Shown here: piece after piece, positions 1 to 9,867 of the stretch | Position numbering within the stretch: position 1 is the first letter of the stretch | Layout of the letters: each line of letters starts with the position of its first letter | Assembly: GCA_030220185.1 (NCBI GenBank) | Contig: JASPKZ010004567.1 | Location: 248,001-312,000, forward strand | DNA from: Diploptera punctata | Lineage: Eukaryota; Arthropoda; Insecta; Blattodea; Blaberidae | Reading direction: 5' to 3' | Length of the DNA stretch: 64,000 nucleotides | Notes under the pieces: generated by a model | What the model was told of the DNA's origin: nothing | Seen by the model: only the letters and a program-made list of their open reading frames with translations | The model's database searches: none | Translations under genes and position numbers: made by a program

Positions 1-240
1 AATCTGTTCATTATTTGCTATATTCAATGTATTTGTTGGAGAAAAATAATGTTCTGTCCTGTTCAGAACATTAAAAAGGAGGAGCTTTCTTTATCAAGCT
101 GGAGCTGATAAAGAGAAATCGATAAAGAGCGAGGTGAAACACGACTGTCATTGGTTGTAAAACAAAATTCATTGAAACGTGATTGGTCATTGACTAGCAT
201 TTGTGGCATGATTTAAATAGTCATAAGTAATGTCATGACT
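1..240 (+). repeat. Dispersed repeat R1, copy 1
   Basis: Non-coding repeat of about 230 bp. It shares long blocks with 6978-7205 (same strand) and 22113-22372 (opposite strand). Shared words include 'ttcattatttgctatattca' near the start and 'gataaagagaaatcgataaa' in the middle. No long ORF or terminal inverted repeat is visible. The motif 'tcataagtaatgtca' lies just after this core here but just before the core in the opposite-strand copy, so a full unit may carry it at both ends. The family is not recognised. Confidence 0.7.
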
Positions 241-278
241 CATGAGTGATTTCGAAACCATCCATAAATTCACGAGTC

Positions 279-3200
279 ACTTCGTGCTGCTACGCCTAAA
301 TAAATGAAAATTAATGTGCTTGATTATGTTTAGTTGAATAAGTAAGAGGAAAAATAATTATAAATTTATATTTTTTAGATACCCAGTAGTGATTACCCTG
401 CCTTGCCTAGGAGTTTACTTATCCGATTTTCTTGACATACCAAATGAGCTGAAATACTAAAATTAATATGTTATGTGTTTAGATAAATAAATGATAGGAA
501 AAATGTATATCGTAATTATTTTTAGATACCCCGTGGTATTTACTCGGCGTTGTCCGGGAATCTACTCATCCCGATCTTCTTGGCATAAATAAGCTGAAAG
601 ACAAAAATTAATGTAGGCCTACTTCTTATGATTAGTTGAATAAATAAAACGAAAATTAATTATAAATGTATATCGTAATTAATTTTAAGATTCCCCGTGC
701 TGATTACCCGGTGTTGCTCGGGTATCTACTTATCTCGATCTTCTTGGCATAAATGAGTTAAAAAACAAAATTCGTCATTGTGAGTTATCCGTAAAAGAAT
801 ACCCATCATGTGCTGCTATGCTTGCACAGGAATCTACGTACTTGTCTCGATCTTCTTGGCATCAATGAAAGACAAAAATGGTTATGGTGAGTTATCCGTA
901 AGAGATAAACATGCTGTCGCGGACTTTTTTGTAGAGCTTTTTGAGATATTCAATTCTGTGTAATTTTGTGTATTTGTTGTGGTTTAGGCAGCGTAAGTCA
1001 TTTAACCCTTTGCCCCGTATAGCGTAGTAAAACGTACTGAATGTGCTTTGTCGCTGCCCCGCATAATGTACCAAAGCGTAGTAGATTGTAATAGGGCTGT
1101 ATTTCTACTTGTATTTATTTTCTTGGAAAATTTTATTTTCTTGGAAAATTATATTATTTTTGTCATAGTTTGGTATCTGTGGAATGCATTAAAAGTGGCA
1201 ACAAGGCTTGCTTTGTACATTTTCGTAAATTTCTTAACGGTATTTTCTTTGTGTACCGAACCCTTTTTTGAAAACCTCTATCGGTTCATATGTAACCATT
1301 GTTAACGAAAGCAATAATTCAGGTCTTAGGAAAACTATTTATAGTTTCAATCCACTGTGCAGTGAAGACATTGTGGCCGCGATTGATGAAGAAATTAAAG
1401 CGATGGTATTAAAGCTGAGTAGGTTGGAAGCTTAACGCAAGACTGTTATATAGAGCAAGCGTGTGACTGTGACCAAGATTTCGAAGCGTCAACTGCCGAG
1501 CCTAGAGATAACCAAGGAAAGAATACTATTTTTCTTTTCATAAAATTGGTCCTCAGAATTAAAAAATACTTTTTTATTGTTTACTTATGTTGTACATAGT
1601 TTGGAGGCTGGAACAAACGAAAGATTTTTTCCCCCACTATTCAGGCCTATAGATAGTAATTTCTATGTCCTGTTTTCAGAAGAAAATTACATGCCGCGAA
1701 AATTGAAAGAAAACAAATAAATAAAACTAAAATGGATGGAAACATATCCAAATGAAATTAAAGCTTAAGTTGGAATTTTAATACTTTTGATAGATATGTT
1801 TATTGTCAGAAACATAGTACAATGTATGACGTCAATTAATACATAATTAATGTGGTGTTTTTAACCAGTTAATGCTAGTATATTCATGGTCAGTGTAAAG
1901 AGGGTTCAAAGTCAATACTGATTCATTTATTTTTAATTTTGAAACAAGAAGATACTCTATACCGTCTTCAAGACTATTGAATATATTCACGGATACCATC
2001 TTATATCGATTTTGAGTTATAGTAAATTTACATAAATTAGAGACTATTCTTGATGATATTTGTGTATGCCCTATGGTAAGACAAGCAATGACTCTTAAGC
2101 GATTCGAAAAACATCGTAGTATCTCCATTTGAGTGATGTTATTGGAAGAATATTACGAAATAATATTGAAAACGCGCCGCGCACTGAACATCATACTGTA
2201 AATATGTTAGGGCTGATTATAAGAGGTCTTATAAATGTATATCACAGTGAGGGAGGAGTGCAAATTAAAAATTAGTGTTAATTCTAAGAGTTTAAATTAT
2301 AATTTAGGTATAGTGATTCTTTAAGTAAGGCCTATAGTGATATATGTGTGACTTTGTGAATATAAGCAATGAATATTTTATATTATGGAATTGGGAACAG
2401 CAGCTAGAAATGAAAATGGGGAGTACTCTTACTAAATTAAACATTTAATAATTTAGCTATCAGTGAGCTTAAAAATAATATTCAAATTCGGTAATTACTG
2501 CGAAAAATTTAATGGGAGACCTAAATTATAATAAATTACTTTTAAAAGTATAAAACTTTTATTTTGTCGGTATATTATATTAAAATTATCACGGCATATG
2601 TGGGAATTTTTTCATCAGATATAAAATATATAGAGAGTGAGAGTAATAAGAAAATAAATTGGCAAATAAAGTAGTAAGTAAATTTAATAAATTTCAACAA
2701 ATATAATTTATCCGTATTCGAACATTGGAATTGCTTATGTAATCAATGATACAACTTTCTCTGTGTGTACATTGTTATATTTATTCACTATATGTTATTT
2801 TTTTAACATTGGCATAATACTTTCAACTGGAATTTAAAATTTAGAAATTGCCTAATTAATACGGTTTCTTAATATATTGATTTTAAAAATATATGTTATG
2901 GATATTGTAAACAATACCATCTCCATAAGATGTTGATTTAAGATTAGTTTATATATATATATAGTATCTTTACATATTTGCTTAATTATATCATGAAGAA
3001 ATTCATAATTACAAAACAACCAGATTCTGATGTAATTTTTGTTTCACATTATTTTCAAAGAATTATTCCACATATGCCACTCTTCAATTAAAATAGTCGA
3101 GAAGACATTTAAAATTTAAATACCCCAAAATGAATATGTCTCTCCACAGCTAACTTGTAGAAATCATTGAGCGGGGCAAAGGGTTAAGCGTCCGAAGAGC

Positions 3201-3396
3201 TACTTTTTTCATGTTTTTCACTACAAAGGGCTATTTTTAAGGGTGTAGGAGTTGAGTATCACAACTCTCTTATAGCCTATATTCATCGTGGGAATCTCCT
3301 GAACATTTTGCAAAAAGCCCCATCACTATCGGATTAATGGTATGGCCGCGCATAAAGTACGAACAAACAAACAAACATTCATTTTTATATATTAAA
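279..3396 (-). mobile_element. Non-autonomous Helitron-like element, copy A, split by a later insertion
   Basis: On the minus strand this copy has the same order of parts as 59486-60418. It opens with an AT-rich 5' end around 3380-3396, continues with 'gttcgtactttatgcgcggc', and then has internal units built around 'cgatcttcttggcataaatg' at about 400-860. The 3' end near 280 has lost the terminal CTAG, and the 5' TC reads TT, so both termini are decayed. No Rep/helicase coding is seen, so it would depend on an autonomous partner. A TTAA-flanked element at 1006-3183 interrupts it. Confidence 0.75.
1006..3183. mobile_element. piggyBac-like element inserted at TTAA inside Helitron copy A
   Basis: The ends form a perfect 12-bp inverted repeat, 'ccctttgccccg' at 1006-1017 and its complement at 3172-3183. 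Directly duplicated TTAA flanks both sides (1002-1005 and 3184-3187). TTAA targeting and a CCC-starting terminus fit the piggyBac superfamily. Removing the element rejoins Helitron sequence that is continuous in the copy at 59486-60418, which confirms the insertion. The 2.18-kb interior is AT-rich. The longest frames (plus strand 1048-1305, minus strand 1847-2128, 93 codons) match no transposase domain I recognise, so it is probably non-autonomous or badly decayed. Confidence 0.8.
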
Positions 3397-3468
3397 CATA
3401 TTATATAATGTAAATGGCTTTGTTTGAAAACAAAATCAGAAATGTGAGATTATATATACAGTTAGTAC

Positions 3469-4571
3469 AGACTAAAATCCTCATCCAGAAGCTAGAGAAC
3501 ATACTAGGCAGCTCAAGCAACGAATTAGGAACAATTAAATCAATCCTTACCACAAACTACCTGACAATCAGTGATAGTATATCGATGTCGAGAAGTGTTA
3601 CTCAAACAAGGGGGGTCCTACAAGGAGACCCGATGAGTCCCGTACTCTTTAATGTAATGACGTCAGACATCGGAGAGACTATAGACACAAGAAATGTTAA
3701 GCTACTCATGTACGCAGACGACATGATCATCCTCTCTAGGAATCAAGGAGCTCTCCAAACAGCCATGGAGAACATTAGGATATGGGCACTTGAAAACTCG
3801 ATGGAAATAAACAGCGCCAAGACAAAGGCAATGAAATTCAGGAAAGGAGGAAGGCTGGCTAATAAGGACCATCTTATATGCGGAAGTGAAACCCTAGAAT
3901 TCGTATCAAGCTACAAATACTTGGGGGTCACCTTACAAACAACTGGAACCGCTTTCTCACTTCATATACAGGATCGAGCAACAGCTGCAACGAAAGCCAT
4001 GTACGATATCCCAAAACTCCAAAGACTATCCCTCTCAACTGCAATGAAACTCTTCAACCTTAAAGTAATGCCGGTCGCAACATACGGAATCCAGCTTATA
4101 TGGAATTACTTGACAGTGAAAAATCTTAAGAAACTGGAGAACGTTAAATCAAGGTTTCTCAAAAGAGCACTGTCAATTTCAAAATATACAAGAAATAGTT
4201 ATGCCTATACAATAGCCCAGGAATCCTTCTTCATCGAAGATATCAGACACTGTTTCAGACTACCGGAAACGCAAGCATACAGAACCGTCATCGAGGAGAG
4301 ACAGAACAAAGCCGCCCAGATACCGACAGAAATTATGGAAACAGACGCAATGAAAACAGAAACCTGGAAGCAACCGAATTTCGAACTTCGACACCTGTAC
4401 ACACGTTTCGCAGCCCATGGATTTCATGGGAATATATGCCTGAACAACATGTACCATGAACCCAAGGAGGACTGCATCTGTAAATTATGCAACTATCAAT
4501 GTCCAAAATATCATCTAGCGAAGTGTAAAAACAGGACTCTGCCTCTAAACAATTTAATTAAAGACTGGTAA
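3469..4571 (+). CDS. Reverse transcriptase C-terminal portion, non-LTR element (partial, open)
   Basis: The frame is uninterrupted from the insertion boundary to TAA at 4569-4571. The apparent upstream ATG at 3414 belongs to target DNA, so the true start is lost by truncation. Visible parts are a fingers/palm motif reading QGDPMSP at about 3621-3641 and the catalytic YADD at 3711-3722. After these come a thumb region with YKYLGV and a C-terminal cysteine/histidine cluster (C-x2-C-x3-C-x4-H-x4-C, about 4479-4530) that resembles a nucleic-acid-binding knuckle. The endonuclease and the N-terminal RT motifs are missing, so the copy cannot retrotranspose by itself. The clade is uncertain. It differs from the RTE-like copies elsewhere in the window. 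Confidence 0.88.
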
Positions 4572-4619
4572 AAAGCTAAATTTAATTTGATGTACACATT
4601 GTGTTTAATAAATATAACC
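3469..4619 (+). mobile_element. 5'-truncated non-LTR retrotransposon with 18-bp target-site duplication
   Basis: An exact 18-bp direct repeat, 'tatatatacagttagtac', lies at 3451-3468 and 4620-4637. It brackets a 1151-bp block that contains an open RT frame and a short 3' UTR ending in 'aataaatataacc'. This is the footprint of target-primed reverse transcription followed by 5' truncation. No poly(A) tail is present. The perfect duplication and the undamaged frame make this one of the younger insertions in the window. The flanking sequence that it split continues into the Tc1-like region downstream. Confidence 0.88.
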
Positions 4620-4639
4620 TATATATACAGTTAGTACCA

Positions 4640-6090
4640 TTCCCATGCGTACAGGGTTGTAGAAGAAAAAAAAACAAATTCTGGGTAGTTAAAGAATTAT
4701 TATTTATATTTTCTTTTAAATGTGAATTCCATGTTGGTTTTTGCAAGATATAAATAAGTAAACAATAAATAATTTCTTAATTTCATTTAAAAATAAACAA
4801 AAATCACTTAATTATTCACATTTTGTGTACCTTTTCTGTGCGTACACCTGGCAATAAAATAAATAAAACTGTTCATTATTCGGGCAATTTAATATCTGGT
4901 GGAATATCCTCTACTTTTAATAACTTCCTGGCATCTCCTTCTCATGGAATTCACCAGTCTTTGGCAATTATCAGGGGTGATTTTTTCCCAGCTCTGGAAC
5001 ACTGCCTGTTTTCCTGTTTTAGGTCTTCTTTTGAACTTACATTCTTTTTACGAACATTCCTCTTCAAAATGGCCCATAGATGTTCGATAGGGTTAAGTCT
5101 GCCGACTGAGGGGGGGGGGGGTTTAACTGTTTGGAAACATTCAATATTAGCCACTCCTTATTTATATCAGTGGTATGTTTGCTATCATTGTCCTGTTGGA
5201 AGTAATACATAGCAGGTAATCCCATTTTTTGGGCACTTTGTTTATCATTTGTTTTTAAAAATGTTATTATAGCCCCATTTGTCCATGATTCCGTCTACAA
5301 TTTGAATATTCCCAACCCTCTTGGATGACATGCAGGCCCAAATCATTATGGAGCCACCACCATATTTAACTGTGGGAAGTGTGTTGATAACTTAGTTGGC
5401 AGCATTTCATTTCCTCCTTACTTTCTGGATACCATCCGACCCAAAAACGTTTATTTTTGTTTCATCGGTCCACATGACTTTATCCCAGAAGTCCTGACCG
5501 TGATTCACATGCTCTTTAGCAAACTTAAGTCTTCGAGCACGGTACACTGGACTAACATATAGCCTTTTTCTAGGCCGTCGCCCATGATATCCTGCCCTAT
5601 ACAATACACGACGGATAGTTGGACTACATACTATTTTCCTTATTTCCTATTCCAGAATTACACGTAGTTTAGGCACACTTAGTCTCGGGTTAGACCTTAC
5701 CTGCTGAACTAGAAAACGCTCTTCTCTCTGATTAAGAAAATGTTTCTTGGGCTGTTTAGGCAAATTTGCTGTTGAGCCCTGATATTTGAATTTATTAACC
5801 ACTCTCTGAATTGTAGAATGTCTTTTGTTGGCCAGTGCTCCTATTTTCCGTAAACTATAACCCTTAAGAGTCATGTTCACAATCACTTTCTTCAAATCGT
5901 CACTGAGTTGCTTCCTCTTTGCCATACTGAATGCAATTAACTGAAGAAATAGAAACAAAGGTAGCATTAGTCAATCCTAGCGATAAACAAAACTAAGATC
6001 GATACAGCACGTAAACAAAATAGGCCTAACCCATGCAATGCACAAGTTACTCAAGTGTTCGCACAGAAAGAGTACATAATTTCAACCCCT
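4640..6090 (-). mobile_element. Decayed Tc1-like DNA transposon
   Basis: The block surrounds a broken Tc1-type transposase. Partly matching inverted sequences occur near 4815-4850 ('tttctgtgcgtacac') and 6040-6085 (complement containing 'tttctgtgcgaacac'), which may be the remains of TIRs or their inner direct repeats. Exact ends and a TA duplication could not be fixed, so the boundaries are approximate. Confidence 0.65.
4889..5925 (-). pseudogene. Tc1-like transposase pseudogene
   Basis: Reading the minus strand from ATG at 5923-5925, the N-terminus MAKRKQLSDDLKK opens a helix-turn-helix DNA-binding region that includes GYSLRKIGAL. The catalytic segments follow: WTDET (first Asp), QQDND (second Asp) and NPIEHLW (Glu), which is the Tc1 DDE pattern. 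The stop would fall at 4889, giving about 345 codons, the usual size for the family. The frame is broken by an in-frame TAG near 5647, stops near 5390-5405, a frameshift near 5240, and an over-long guanine run at 5110-5119. It is dead but clearly recognisable. Confidence 0.9.
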
Positions 6091-6277
6091 TTTATGATTA
6101 ATGGATTTTGTGAATCTCGTATAGCCTATTGTTCTTACACAATTTTAATGCAATTTCTATTTTTGTAATGAAGTTTGCTACATCATACTATTTTTCTGTA
6201 CATTTATGTTTCAAAACTTTATTAGTGGTGCCAATTTTATTTAAAAGTATCTGGTGTATGCACAGGAAAGATACTAA

Positions 6278-6280
<3 letters not shown>

Positions 6281-6309
<29 letters not shown>
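6281..6309. repeat. (TA)n microsatellite
   Basis: About 14 TA units directly abut the 5' end of a SINE-1 copy. They may be the target or part of the target duplication. Confidence 0.95.
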
Positions 6310-6313
<4 letters not shown>

Positions 6314-6630
6314 GTCTCCACCGCTTTGGTCTCGAGGTAGCGTGCTGCCTTGTCACGCAGCGGGCCTGGGTTCGATCGCCGGTCGGGGCAGTTTTTCCGG
6401 GTGAGGTTTTTATCGGGTTTTTTCCTCACCTGTAAGACAAATGTCAAGAAAACTTTAAGGCCCGAACGGTATCCGAAATCATGTGGCCATCATCATCATC
6501 ATCCTTCACCGGTGTGGAAAGCAACGGGAAGCTACCACACCTACAATTCCCTAGTAAAGCTGCAAGCATAGCATGAAAATGCTATGATTGCAGTGAAGGA
6601 CCTGTCTTCGGGCAGAATTACTATGGATGA
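6314..6630 (+). mobile_element. SINE-1 copy a (tRNA-Asp-like SINE)
   Basis: A tRNA-related head carries a Pol III A box (tggtctcgaggtagc) and B box (gggttcgatcgccgg). The anticodon-loop sequence around 'cttgtcacgcag' is closest to tRNA-Asp(GTC). The head is followed by a conserved body ('ttcctcacctgtaagacaaa'), an internal (ATC)n run and a 3' segment with two hairpins. Other copies are at 12782-13004, 23630-23934, 28729-29034, 42707-43018 and 57773-58092. It has no coding capacity and would rely on a LINE for retrotransposition. Confidence 0.93.
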
Positions 6631-6667
6631 ATACATATATATATATGATATGAAAAGAAAAAAGAAT

Positions 6668-6741
6668 GCTTGAGTCGGGATTTGAACTCGAGTCTCTAAA
6701 GTCTGTACCTTTAGCGCTCTAACCAACTGAGCTACCCAAGA
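6668..6741 (-). tRNA. tRNA-like gene or pseudogene, anticodon unclear
   Basis: The minus strand folds as a 74-nt cloverleaf. It has a 7-bp acceptor with one mismatch, a perfect 4-bp D stem (gctc/gagc), a perfect anticodon stem (taaag/cttta) and a T stem with 4 of 5 pairs. The A box 'tagctcagttgg' and B box 'agttcaaatcc' match Pol III consensus. A T-run that could terminate Pol III follows the 3' end at once. The loop 'gtacaga' would give anticodon ACA, which is unusual, so this is more likely a tRNA pseudogene or a lone SINE head than a working tRNA. CCA is not encoded. Confidence 0.45.
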
Positions 6742-6977
6742 ATTCCAAGACAAACATACAATATATATTCACTGCAAGTTAATCATATTATTTATTGCCA
6801 AATAGGATCGCAATATTCTAAGAATGCACCCTAGTGGAGAAATAATGAAACACATCACTCTGTAGATTATAATTAACATTATAGTTTATCCATTTTATTA
6901 CCATGATTACCGGCCGTGAAAGCCTGCATTCCACTATCCATTTATTTGTTTAGTAAACAACTCAGTAAAATCACGGA

Positions 6978-7205
6978 GTCTGTTCATTATTTGCTATATT
7001 CAATGTATTTGTTGGAGAAAAATAATGCTGTAAGCTGTTCAGAATATTAAAAAGGAGGAGATTTCTTTATCACAAAAGCAGGAGCTGATAAAGAGAAATC
7101 GATAAAGAGAGAGGTGAAACACGACTGTCATCGGTTGTAAAACAAAATTCACTGAAACGTGATTGGTCATTAACCACCATTTGGGGCATGAGTTAAATAA
7201 TCAAA
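6978..7205 (+). repeat. Dispersed repeat R1, copy 2
   Basis: This closely matches the repeat at 1-240, with shared order 'ttcattatttgctatattca', 'gataaagagaaatcgataaa' and 'acacgactgtcat'. The end 'ggggcatgagttaa' also matches the minus-strand copy near 22113. No coding or Pol III boxes are seen. Confidence 0.75.
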
Positions 7206-7320
7206 CCTCTGCTATTCATCCTACACTCGGTTTTACGCGTTACAGAAAAATGCAATACGTGTTTTACATTTAATTACAGTTACAAAAGGTCTGGAGTGCT
7301 CAGTGACCTTCCTTGTAATC
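7206..7320 (+). pseudogene. Possible CR1/Jockey-type LINE remnant
   Basis: One short frame reads a segment like YALQKNAIRVL. This resembles the conserved LQKRAIRI stretch downstream of RT in CR1/L2/Jockey-type elements. No RT core is nearby. It might belong with the similar C-terminal fragment at 9085-9252. It is too short for a firm assignment. Confidence 0.3.
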
Positions 7321-7419
7321 TCCTATACCGCGGCAAAAATATTATAAACAATTTTCTTCTCTACACAAGAGAAATGCATATCTGAAGTTTTGGACAGTTG
7401 TTTACGTTACCGAGCCACG

Positions 7420-7715
7420 CCGTAGCGCAGTTGGTTAAAGCACTACGCTACAAGCCGGAAGGTCGAGGGAACGAGTCCCGGTGGATCAGGGTTTTTTACA
7501 CTGAGTCAAATCATGTGGCAGCACCCTGGAGCTGGGGTCGACTCAGCCTCTATTTGCAGTGAGTACCTGATGGTTGTTCTGGATGTAAATACGACCGTCA
7601 CGCAGACCTTACAACCCGGTGACATCAAGAGCCGATTGTCTAAAAAAAAGTGGGAACCTTAACCTCCTATACCCCAAGATCCTCTGAAGACATGTAATGG
7701 GATCACTTTATCGTT
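7420..7715 (+). mobile_element. Low-copy tRNA-derived SINE (head plus unique body)
   Basis: The head at 7423-7492 contains 'tagcgcagttggttaaagc' (A-box-like) and 'gaacgagtcccgg' (degenerate B box). The body includes 'ggggtcgactcagcctctat' and a run of A residues near 7640. I see no second full copy in the window, so the 3' boundary is approximate. It could also be a tRNA pseudogene followed by unrelated DNA. Confidence 0.4.
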
Positions 7716-7859
7716 ATATTTTAGTTGCCACTGGATTATATAATACATAATCGATGTAATCTTCCAGTTTGACAATTTTTTAAACACTCTTTATATTGAA
7801 CTGTTAAAATATTGAAAGAAGTGTTTAAACACAGAATTAAGGAAGCTCAAGTTTGACCT

Positions 7860-8883
7860 CTAAGCAATCCTAGGGGATGAGAAGGGATGAAAAATAAAAT
7901 GTCCATAATTACCTACATTAATATCGAATCCATAATTTTCGGGGCTAACTTCATAGCGGCATTTCCAATGGCAATTTAAATCCAGGTTTGAACCTAGCAC
8001 TCCTACGGGGTGAGAGTAGGTGACATGTAGCAAGTAATAAAAAGAACCGGTGGCAAATTTTGAAGAAGTGGTTGAATTCAAATACCTAGGAACAATAATC
8101 ACAAACAGGAATGAGATGCACAAGGAAATTAAACATAGGCTCAATTCTGGAAATGCGTGTTATTATGCATTACAGAGACTCTTGACGTCCCAACTCCTTT
8201 CAAAAAAAGTTAAACTGAAAATTTATAAAACTATTATTCTACCAGTTATATTATATGGATGCGAAACGTGGACTCTTACTTTAAGGGAGGAAAGGAGATT
8301 ACGAGTATTTGAAAAAAAAGGAATAAAGGTCTTCTTACGAAAAATATTTGGACCAAAGAGAGATGAACAGATAGGTGAATTACATGGTCTTTATAGCAAG
8401 CCAGATATAATGAGAACAGTTAAGTCTCGTAGACTGCGATGGGCAAGACATGTGGCACGAATGGGGAATGAAAGACGTGCATGGAAGCTTATTGTAGGAA
8501 AACCAGTGGGAAAACGCCCATTTGGTAGACCAAGAATGAGGTGGGAGAGTAACAAACTATGATTTGAGGGAAGTGGATTATACGGGGGATGACTGGAAAA
8601 CATTAGCTCAGGATAGTGATATATGGAGAGCTTATGTCCGCGCGGCCATGAACCTACGGGTTAGATAGTGTTAGTGAGTTAGTTAGTTGAATTCATAGTT
8701 TTGGGGATCATAGAGATTAATTTTGACAGTGCCTATGCCGTTTAAGTCCAAGCTCAAGCCCCCATTTGCATGGGAGCGAGGAGGGGTGAAAAATAATCCA
8801 AAATGATGGAGATTCATAGTTTTCGTGGTCACAAGCTGACAGATGACAGGAAGATTGTGGTGAATACCCGGGCAGAACGCTAG
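7860..8883 (+). mobile_element. Second Helitron-like family, interrupted by an RTE fragment
   Basis: The 3' end reads 'cccgggcagaacgctag' followed by T. The CTAG terminus is typical of Helitrons, and the GC-rich sequence upstream resembles the 3' end of the other family here. Internal diverged repeats share 'gggtgaaaaat' and 'attcatagttttcg' blocks around 7890, 7960, 8690, 8790 and 8815. A truncated RTE copy at 8047-8688 separates them. The 5' TC end was not located, so the start is approximate. Confidence 0.5.
8047..8688 (+). pseudogene. RTE-like retrotransposon, 3' fragment of RT ORF
   Basis: A 170-codon open stretch (8053-8562) covers the region after the RT catalytic core, including EFKYLGT, YGCETWT and a GRPRMRW-type C-terminal motif. 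A small deletion near 8560 shifts the frame before the usual end. The copy ends in a TTAG-type repeated tail (gttagttagttg), which is the family's 3' hallmark. It is truncated at the 5' end and has no YADD, so it is inactive. Confidence 0.88.
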
Positions 8884-8929
8884 TAGGTTAATTTAACTCC
8901 ATGACCGTGCGAAAGGTTTACAAATTCCT

Positions 8930-9035
8930 TGGCTTAGCAGCGGGTCACATAGTAATCTCACACCCACGTATGTCAATAACAGAGATGGACCATCAATACT
9001 GCCGGTATAGAGATGATATGTGGGGCCCCCATCTT
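8930..9035 (-). mobile_element. SINE-3 3' fragment
   Basis: This aligns with the tail half of the better copy at 40688-40985, sharing 'cacatgtgtcaatgacagag'-like and 'gatcatcaa...' blocks. The tRNA-like head is absent. Divergence is high. Confidence 0.5.
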
Positions 9036-9084
9036 TTGTAGCTTATTTTTTTCCAACCGTGAGCTGCTACCTATCGCATGTCAC

Positions 9085-9252
9085 TTTGTCCTTTATATCC
9101 CTCCTCATCACACTACCTATTACTCGATATCTATTACAGTTTCTCTTGCTAGAACATGGAATTCTTTTCCACTCTATGTCAGAGACTGCCAAACGTTAGC
9201 ATATTTAAAAAACAAACAGAAAATAAAATTATTAATAGAAACATCTCACTAA
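9085..9252 (+). pseudogene. C-terminal fragment of a CR1/Jockey/L2-type LINE
   Basis: The translated segment SLARTWNSFPLYVRD and the following QTLAYLKNKQK match the well-known end of the RT ORF in CR1/Jockey-like LINEs (ART-WN-LP-xxR). It stops at TAA 9250-9252. Nothing upstream in the same frame carries an RT core. It lies next to a SINE-3 fragment and has no intact partner nearby. Confidence 0.6.
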
Positions 9253-9585
9253 TATTATTTTTTAAGAACTAATAATTTGTTTTTCCTATATTTGATAAAA
9301 ATAGTATTACAATTTATCAATATTTTCATCTAATGTCTTATGTCTTTTATAAATAAATCTAAATTTATATTTGCTCTAACCTCGACTTCATTATTACCCA
9401 GTGTAGGATACATATATTAATTGGTGTTTCTCGTATAATTTATCATATTAATACTATAATAATAATTAATATTATTATTATTATTATCATAAGTATTATT
9501 GTTAATATCCTCGTTTAAAATGTTGTTTGTACATGAAATTTCCATTGCACATTCAATATATTTTTAATTCTTTATAATTAGTATA

Positions 9586-9592
<7 letters not shown>
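9253..9592. other. AT-rich stretch without recognised features
   Basis: It may be the 3' UTR of the LINE fragment just upstream. Short ATT runs occur near 9465-9490. No ORF, promoter or repeat boundary can be supported. Confidence 0.5.

Positions 9593-9639
<47 letters not shown>
9593..9639. repeat. (TA)n microsatellite
   Basis: About 23 uninterrupted TA units preceded by a short TG run. Confidence 0.97.
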
Positions 9640-9640
<1 letters not shown>

Positions 9641-9714
9641 CTTTATTGTAAAATATATGCTTGTAATTTGTGCTGGTTGAGTGGAAGAGAAGGCCAGAAT
9701 AAATAAAATTAATA

Positions 9715-9867
9715 TTTTATTAAGCCTGAAGATTTTCAGGCTGTAAAAAATCCTTAAGCCTGAATGAAAAGGCCTCTAAGCAAAATTTACTGACTTTTCC
9801 CGTCCTAGTACTACCTTGGTTTCCTAGATGTCAGTATGAGGCGGAACGCTGACCACGTACCACTCAA
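9715..9867 (+). mobile_element. SINE-2 tail fragment
   Basis: It matches the body/tail of the complete SINE-2 at 46099-46493 ('ggcctctaagcaaaatttac', 'actaccttggtttcctagat'). The tRNA-like head is missing. It ends where an RTE fragment begins, so either the RTE copy inserted into it or both were truncated at the junction. Confidence 0.8.

Noticed and set aside
1048..1305. 85-codon ORF near the left end of the TTAA element as a membrane protein
   Set aside because: AT-rich hydrophobic frame with repeated 'ttcttggaaaatt'; no homology to transposase or known proteins.
3414..3468. N-terminus of the RT ORF starting at ATG 3414
   Set aside because: These codons lie outside the 18-bp duplication, so they are target DNA that happens to be in frame.
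7423..7492. Functional tRNA gene
   Set aside because: A and B box remnants are present but acceptor and T stems do not pair; SINE-like body follows.
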